A DNA stretch of 12,500 bases from Chrysomallon squamiferum (taxonomy: Eukaryota; Mollusca; Gastropoda; Neomphalida; Peltospiridae), in the NCBI GenBank assembly GCA_012295275.1, contig CM022669.1, positions 3,663,994 to 3,676,493 on the forward strand, in the 5' to 3' direction. Below the pieces are notes generated by a model that saw nothing but the letters and a program-made list of their open reading frames with translations, was not told the origin of the DNA and made no database searches. Shown one piece after another: positions 7,836 to 12,500 of this stretch (the first letter of the stretch is position 1; each line of letters opens with the position of its first letter). A program made the position numbers and the translations under genes.

Positions 7836-8400
7836 ACGTATGTTTTTAGTTTAAAAATGTGGGTATTAAACTATAACATTAACTAATCCCCACATCTAAT
7901 ACGGATCCTTTGCTGATCAAACACTTAAATCGATTTATACTTGTACAAAAACCTTTTTATATTAATAAAGGAATACGTGGAAATATAGATCAGCATTAAA
8001 TTGATGCTAATCTCAAACACGCACGCGGGATTATGATAAACCCTTAGACGAGTATTTTTAATATTACGTGTGTTCGTTTACGCCTACATAAAATATTGCA
8101 CAGATGTTCATCACTGCTATCAGACCTTATATTAGCTTCCTACAAATCTGATACTTATCAAATGATTGCAATGAAATCTACACTGACATCTTAGTGAACT
8201 ATCAAATATTTTACTATTCGTATTAAATCTCTTTTTCATTTCTCCTGCGCGAGGACAAGAAGATGGAAAATATTTAACACTCGTATACCAAACTACAAAC
8301 ATAATGATCTTAAACAGTAATCTAACGATTTCGTACTGACCTCATACAACATATGTAGAATTTTAGCTTCTTTCTTTGGTGTACTAAACAAATTAACATA
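7836..8400. other. AT-rich single-copy-looking DNA
   Basis: Nothing recognised except a 10-bp palindrome AAATCGATTT at 7927-7936. If the upstream exon is real this is intron. Confidence 0.5.
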
Positions 8401-8468
8401 GTCAGATAGATAGATGGATAGACAGATAGATAGACAGACAGACAGACAGATATGTATACAGTGAGATA

Positions 8469-8562
<94 letters not shown>
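8401..8562. repeat. (GATA)n/(GACA)n followed by (GA)44
   Basis: GATA units pass into GACA units (about 8403-8450). After a 25-bp gap an uninterrupted GA tract occupies 8475-8562, exactly 88 nt, the same length as the tract at 6109-6196. Confidence 0.97.
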
Positions 8563-8564
<2 letters not shown>

Positions 8565-8999
8565 ACCAAATCTTAATTTGTTCCATCACATTAATTGCCT
8601 CGGTGTTTCATCCGTGTTCCTTGTTACATAATATCAGTTACCAAGTAATAACTACAAACAGGACGTCAATATCCGTTATATTATTTACACCCAACTTCCG
8701 GCCTTGTTGCTGTGGATTCGTTTGTCACAAGTATGGTTGTATTTCCCCGTGAAAATGATGAATGAACATCTCGACATAAACTGATACTACTGACCTTTTA
8801 AATTACAAGCATCTAAATACCTAGACTGTTCAAAAACGTGGATACATATCACTGAAACACGCATTTACAACATTACAGTCGAAATAATTAAGACATCTAT
8901 TAAAAAACAGGATGATATGGGATCGAATCCGTATTCAGGCTGTTAAAATGCAACTTTAATGACAAGACTACCAGATATATTCTGAATTTATCAAAATTA
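8563..8999. other. Moderate-complexity stretch with one B-box-like site
   Basis: A stop-to-stop frame of 50 codons on the plus strand (8632-8784, containing LPALLLWIRLSQVWLYF) has protein-like composition but no start near its beginning. Its length is unremarkable for AT-rich DNA. At 8929-8939 the sequence GGATCGAATCC matches the Pol III B box at 10 of 11 positions, with no A box found upstream; it may be a scrap of a tRNA-derived SINE. Confidence 0.3.
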
Positions 9000-9001
9000 A
9001 G

Positions 9002-9052
9002 TTTTATTTATTTATTTACTTTTTATTTTATTTTATTTTGTTTTATTTTATT
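9002..9052. repeat. (TTTA)n/(TTTTA)n repeat
   Basis: TTTA units pass into TTTTA/TTTTG pentamers, ending at a C-run. Confidence 0.9.
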
Positions 9053-9134
9053 CCCCCATATTCCTGATTTATAACGAAGTATAACAATAAAAATTATTGT
9101 TTTAAAATATTAGAGCTCCTCCATTTTTCTGTAA

Positions 9135-9226
9135 TGACGTCATCAAGGGCGGTCTGGTTTATTCTAGAATCTTCTAGTGTTGTCAGAAAAGTCGAGCTAT
9201 CAATCCACCACGTATCTATGACGTCA
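9135..9226. promoter_or_regulatory. CRE - heat-shock element - CRE module
   Basis: A perfect cAMP-response element palindrome TGACGTCA occurs at 9135-9142 and again at 9219-9226. Between them, 9162-9174 reads TTC-TA-GAA-TC-TTC, a perfect three-subunit heat-shock element as bound by HSF trimers, followed by an imperfect fourth unit. CREs bind bZIP factors of the CREB/ATF/AP-1 family. Together they would suit a stress- or activity-responsive enhancer or promoter. No TATA box, initiator or exon can be tied to the module on either side, so the target is unknown. The motifs are seen directly; function is inferred. Confidence 0.4.
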
Positions 9227-9779
9227 AAAACCCGATACTGAAAATTTAAAACTGTAGTTTCATAACAGCATTATTTTATTTTCATTCTTTGTTACGATCG
9301 CCCAAACTAATGAAATAATAACTAACTGGAAATATAAAGAAGTCTTTCAGAACTTTTATTCTGTTTTAAACATAAAACCCACACTTAAATGTGAGATTAC
9401 TGAATTAACACATCAGAGGTCTTGAACTTTCAGTGTACATGAAACCGTATTTCCAATGGCTAATTAATTCAACAACAATATAACAAAATATATTATAATC
9501 ATTATCAAATTATAGCTTAATATTATAACATTTAAAGGGATTACACTTGACTAGTATTACAGAACTGGCTGGGAATCTAACTGTACTGAAAAAAAGCACA
9601 GTGGTAGTAACGAAACTGAAGTTTTCCATACTTGTACATTATGAAGGTTATCAAAATGCAACTTAATGATTATTATAATTGTGATATCTTTAGCATATGT
9701 CAATGATTTTAAATCCAGTGTGTTAGTAACATTACTAGAACTGGCCAACGTAAATAAATTGGCCAATCCACCTAATTAC
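9227..9779. other. AT-rich single-copy-looking DNA
   Basis: No supported feature. A minus-strand open frame at 9557-9766 carries a poly-Ile tract from an ATT run and has no recognised domain. Short similarity between 9551-9570 and 9727-9747 (TAGAACTGGCC-like) hints at an old duplication but is too brief to call. Confidence 0.4.
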
Positions 9780-10345
9780 AACAGCACTTGTGGGAAAATG
9801 TATCATATACTTATATAACTTTGCTGTATCCATCATTATATAACTTAGTAGTTATAATATAAGATGCAAGCTGTGAGATACAGTTTTAATAACTCCCCTG
9901 GGAACAGACGGATGAATCTGTTGCACTGTACAAAGTGAGTATATTGATGAATATTCCTTAACAATCTCCTGGGTTTTGTTCCGACGCCAGTACATCTAAA
10001 AATCTATTCAAAGGGAGCCCAGACCACGTAGAGAGTTATGCATATAACTGCCACATATTAGACTGCTGTATGGGAAAACATAGATGAGAATTGAAAGATG
10101 CTATTTCAGTAAAATGACTTGGTGCATCGATGAATATCTACATCGTTTTGTTTCTGGAAATCTGCTGCATTCGGAGACATCCTCAGTAAAATTATGTTCT
10201 CCGATTTTCTGTTAAAAGTACAGGGTTTAATTGTTACATGATATAATACAGGATGTAATATTAGAATTTTAAGTAAGTTCATATAGATGCATATATCACT
10301 GCATAGAGTTGAATACTTTCGACAGAGAAAGCCAATTTGGTATAT
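9780..10345 (-). other. Higher-complexity block with several open minus-strand frames; unknown
   Basis: This block is less repetitive and less AT-rich than its surroundings. On the minus strand a stop-to-stop frame of 79 codons covers 10345-10109, ending at TGA (10108-10106). An internal ATG at 10282 would give 58 residues starting MNLLKILILHPVLYHV, a hydrophobic N-terminus. A second minus-strand open stretch covers 10003-9848 (52 codons), and another frame there gives an ATG-initiated 48-codon frame just after a TTTTTAG sequence. An acceptor-like TGTACTTTTAACAG ends at about 10208. Lengths like these arise by chance in AT-rich DNA, and no domain is recognised. A small gene, exon fragments or an old transposable element are all possible. 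Confidence 0.2.
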
Positions 10346-10442
10346 TTATATGAATAATTCATGTGAATAGAGGTGATTTATCATCAGAACGGGCTGGCTT
10401 CAAAAACTGCCATCGCAATTAATTATGAGAAGGATTTCGTGG

Positions 10443-10558
10443 TCTTGTTGTTATTGTTGTTGTTGCTTTTATTATTATGATTATGATTATTAGTATTAGT
10501 ATTAGTAGTAGTAGTAGTTGCAGTAGTAGTAGTAGTTGCAGTATCAGTAGCAGCTTGT
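10443..10558. repeat. Imperfect triplet array (GTT)n - (ATT)n - (AGT)n
   Basis: GTT/ATT units pass into GATTAT, TAGTAT and then AGT/GCAGT triplets. This is the third member of the window's AGT/ACT family. Confidence 0.9.
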
Positions 10559-10746
10559 TTTACAAGTGTATTATTATTTCGAGTGTTACAATAATGTAAT
10601 AGTATGAAACAACAACGACAACATTATCAGTAAGGGACAAAAAAAAAAAAAGAAGTAATAACTAACTAACTAAATAAATAAATTAAAATAAAACAAATAA
10701 AAGAAAATAATAAATCAACAACAACCCCCTTAAAAAAATCCCCAAT

Positions 10747-10835
10747 ACCAACAACAACAACAATAACAACAATAACAACAATAACAACAATAACAACAAT
10801 AACAACAATAACAACAATAACAACAATAACAATAA
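10747..10835. repeat. 9-bp minisatellite (AACAACAAT)n
   Basis: About nine near-perfect copies of a 9-mer, bordered by CAA triplets. The 9-bp period keeps the minus-strand frame open as Val-Ile-Val repeats; that frame is not considered a gene. Confidence 0.95.
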
Positions 10836-11206
10836 TGATTAGAAGAAACAAACTAAAATAAATCGATTACGCTTCAGACACACAGTGCACGAAAGATTTT
10901 ATCTACTTCATAAACAACGAAGAAATTTCTTTCTTAATGTAAAAAAATAAGATGTGTGTAGATTTCGTGATTGATTTTAACTTTAACTGCGAAGCCTTGA
11001 CGAAAAATCGAACGTGACGTCAGGATAATTTTATCAATTGTAATGCAGCAATACTCATTTATTGTTTGAGAGACAAACAAGTTAATGTGATCGATAAAAA
11101 TTGCGCTTTTCCCTCAAGAAATAAATTGTGCTGTGGGACTGCCAAAATTTCATTCATAAATGGTAGGCAGATAAACATGGAATCACTTGAGAATAGATCG
11201 GCCAAG
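10836..11206. other. AT-rich non-coding stretch with one CRE
   Basis: Contains an AATCGATT palindrome (10861-10868) and the CRE at 11015-11022. Nothing else can be supported. Confidence 0.5.
11015..11022. promoter_or_regulatory. Perfect CRE palindrome
   Basis: TGACGTCA, identical to the sites at 9135 and 9219. It stands alone without a nearby core-promoter motif. Confidence 0.35.
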
Positions 11207-11211
11207 CTTAA

Positions 11212-11258
<47 letters not shown>

Positions 11259-11345
11259 CAAAAATAAATAAATAAATAAATAAAAAGATAAAAAAGAATA
11301 GGAAAGAAACAATACAAAAATAAATAAACAAAGAAAGAAAGAAAA
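11207..11345. repeat. (AAAT)n array followed by A-rich and (AAAG)n
   Basis: About 17 AAAT units with a few interruptions (11207-11284), then A-rich sequence and three AAAG units. (AAAT)n has no stop codon in any minus-strand frame, which explains the long minus-strand open frame across it. Confidence 0.95.
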
Positions 11346-11368
11346 AAAAAATTATATATTGAAAAGAA

Positions 11369-11400
11369 AGATGATGATGATTATGATGATGATGATAATA
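11369..11400. repeat. (GAT)n repeat
   Basis: About nine GAT/TAT triplets ending in AATAATAAC. On the minus strand they read as the His run of the artefactual frame 11059-11502. Confidence 0.9.
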
Positions 11401-11504
11401 ACAAATGATTTCAAACATTAATCTGAACGCGTTCGAGCATTTTAATCCAAACAAACTTTGATTACTCCCGCACGCACACAAACTCTGAGAGAAACAAAAC
11501 ACAA

Positions 11505-11727
11505 ATAAAAGTCAAACCTTTACAGTTCTCAGTAGAAATACTTCTGAGGCGATTGCAGATAGCTACAGAAAGAAAATTGCAGAGGCAATAAAAGGCTAAT
11601 GGAATAAGACAAATGTAGTTACAAATATATTGCTTTGCGTAAATCTACTGCCACGAGAGTTTTGAACACGCTACAAGCAGGGACTGACCCCAGTGTACTG
11701 AAAGGAGGGTTTCATTCGTAGTCAGAG
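11505..11727. other. Moderate-complexity unit abutting an (AAT)n tail; possible retroposon
   Basis: About 220 bp of non-repetitive DNA ends exactly where a 200-bp AAT array begins, the layout of a retroposon with a simple-repeat tail. On the minus strand, 11700-11680 reads TACACTGGGGTCAGTCCC, resembling the TACTGGGGTCGAT segment I recall from abundant cephalopod SINEs. The rest does not match that family as far as I can tell, and the orientation of that segment disagrees with a plus-strand tail. The call is weak. Confidence 0.2.
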
Positions 11728-11728
11728 T

Positions 11729-11734
11729 AATAAC

Positions 11735-11807
<73 letters not shown>

Positions 11808-11861
11808 GTAATAGTAATAATAGTAATAGAAATAATAATAATAATAGTAATAGTAATAATA

Positions 11862-11907
<46 letters not shown>

Positions 11908-11980
11908 TAACAGTAATAATAATAAATAAATAAATTTATAAAAATAAATAAATAAATAAATAAAAAAAAAAAAAATAAAA
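11729..11980. repeat. (AAT)n array with AGT interruptions, then (AAAT)n and poly(A)
   Basis: About 65 triplets of AAT with scattered AGT, AGA and AAC variants (11729-11930), then AAAT units and a 13-A run near 11962-11975. The minus-strand frame through it is pure poly-Leu, an artefact. Confidence 0.97.
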
Positions 11981-12011
11981 GCAGGATGGGAATCTCCTTC
12001 CTAGGTTCGTA

Positions 12012-12024
12012 TTTTTTTTTTTTT
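12012..12024. repeat. Poly(T) tract, 13 nt
   Basis: Thirteen T residues about 35 bp after the preceding poly(A), so the two could pair as a short A/T inverted repeat. Confidence 0.85.
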
Positions 12025-12059
12025 ACTTTTGGCTACATAAATACATAGCTAGCTACGTA

Positions 12060-12212
12060 ATGACACACGCATACACACACTCACGCACACACAGATACAC
12101 ATACAGAGAAAGATATATGTACATAATACAAAAGTACACACATACATACATACAAACATACATATATATATACAGACACATACACACATATATACATACA
12201 TACACACACAAG
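12060..12212. repeat. (CA)n/(ACAT)n compound microsatellite
   Basis: Imperfect CA dinucleotides (12062-12106) are followed by ACAT/ATAC units and short TA tracts. Overlapping frames on both strands are artefacts. Confidence 0.95.
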
Positions 12213-12370
12213 CACCCGAATTCCAGTGGTACTGTAGTATCCATATAACACTTATCTAATTACGGGTGTTCGATATTTGACAGGATATTTCATAAATTCC
12301 GACTCAAAGATTGTGTTTCATTTGCATGATTGTGTTTGATGAGTATGCACAAGTTGATTCATTAAGACTG

Positions 12371-12420
12371 TGGCGTGCTCCCGGAGTTCAGCGCGCGACG
12401 TTCGTGTCTATGTTTATAAG
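12371..12420 (+). promoter_or_regulatory. CpG-dense patch with TATA-like motif, possible promoter
   Basis: 12371-12408 holds seven CpG dinucleotides in under 40 bp, including GCGCGCGACG, in a window that otherwise has few. TTTATAAG follows at 12413-12420. The patch sits just upstream of the ATG at 12445. A CpG-rich 5' UTR or promoter is a reasonable reading. The TATA-like motif is too close to the ATG to be the TATA box of that frame unless the leader is extremely short. Confidence 0.3.
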
Positions 12421-12444
12421 TAGATACAACTCCACAGTAGAGGG

Positions 12445-12500
12445 ATGGAACCAGAGAGGTTGAAAAACACACCAGTGGAATTAGTAGATTTATCTAATTA
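12445..12500 (+). CDS. Possible start of a gene running off the window; unknown protein
   Basis: The ATG at 12445 has purine at -3 and G at +4 (GGGATGG), a strong initiation context. It is preceded in frame by a TAG at 12421-12423, so no earlier start exists in this frame. Eighteen codons remain open to the window end and read as a hydrophilic, acidic N-terminus (MEPERLKNTPVELVDLSN), with no signal peptide. The CpG-rich patch 40-70 bp upstream supports a 5' gene end. The fragment is far too short to assign a family, and eighteen open codons alone prove nothing. Confidence 0.3.
   Translation, partial: MEPERLKNTPVELVDLSN

Noticed and set aside
9557-9766. Minus-strand 69-residue frame
   Set aside because: Length is expected by chance in AT-rich DNA, it holds a poly-Ile run from an ATT stretch, and no motif is recognisable.
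9864-9938. Plus-strand 24-codon ATG frame ending near an AAA-GTGAGT donor-like site
   Set aside because: Its stop codon overlaps the supposed donor and the flanks give no acceptor; too little to call an exon.
10666-10851. Minus-strand Val-Ile repeat frame resembling a membrane segment
   Set aside because: Produced by the 9-bp AACAACAAT repeat, whose period keeps one frame open.
11059-11502. 147-residue minus-strand frame, the longest in the window
   Set aside because: Its middle is AAAT and GAT repeat, which contain no stops in that frame. The non-repetitive ends (about 36 and 50 residues) are of a length expected by chance and show no domain.
11722-11907. Minus-strand 61-residue poly-Leu frame
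   Set aside because: Pure translation of the AAT array; no independent coding signal.

Overview
The window looks like AT-rich, non-coding animal nuclear DNA, very probably from a cephalopod such as Octopus. The evidence is dense, interrupted microsatellites of many unit types: AAT, ACT/AGT, GATA/GACA, ACAT, GA, AAAT and AACAACAAT. They are separated by AT-rich single-copy-looking sequence with introns or gene-poor spacer character. There are no operons, ribosome binding sites, rRNA genes or full-length tRNA genes, and no complete gene. The species call is inference from repeat style; nothing in the window proves it.

Layout. 1-2500: A-rich DNA, AAT arrays, a tetranucleotide inverted repeat (607-729), a minus-strand tRNA-like T arm (864-880) that may be a SINE remnant, and a long imperfect ACT array (1488-1805). 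2570-3060: clustered AATCGATT palindromes. 3190-3485 and 4145-4558: two long, nearly open frames broken by one and two stops, read as possible decayed coding sequence. 3561-3622: an almost perfect loopless palindrome. 3690-3960 and 5866-6196: large compound microsatellites. 5677-5688: a possible 12-nt microexon.

6392-7835 is the most structured part. About 17 degenerate units of roughly 60 bp run up to an ATG at 7431. That ATG opens a 61-nt stretch coding a signal-peptide-like N-terminus and ending at a strong GTAAGT splice donor. Within the presumed first intron, a 26-bp minisatellite is organised into a 92-bp higher-order repeat (7610-7835).

8400-11022: a second (GA)44 tract of the same length as the first. 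Next comes a 92-bp module with two perfect CRE palindromes around a perfect heat-shock element (9135-9226). A higher-complexity block of unknown nature (9780-10345) and a third CRE (11015-11022) follow. 11200-12250: AAAT, AAT and CA/ACAT arrays. At the right edge a CpG-dense patch precedes an ATG in strong context (12445) whose frame runs off the window.

The two candidate coding pieces (7431-7491 and 12445-12500) are both on the plus strand. They could be 5' exons of genes that lie mostly outside this window, but neither can be assigned to a family. Everything else is repeats, possible regulatory sites, or sequence in which I see no function.
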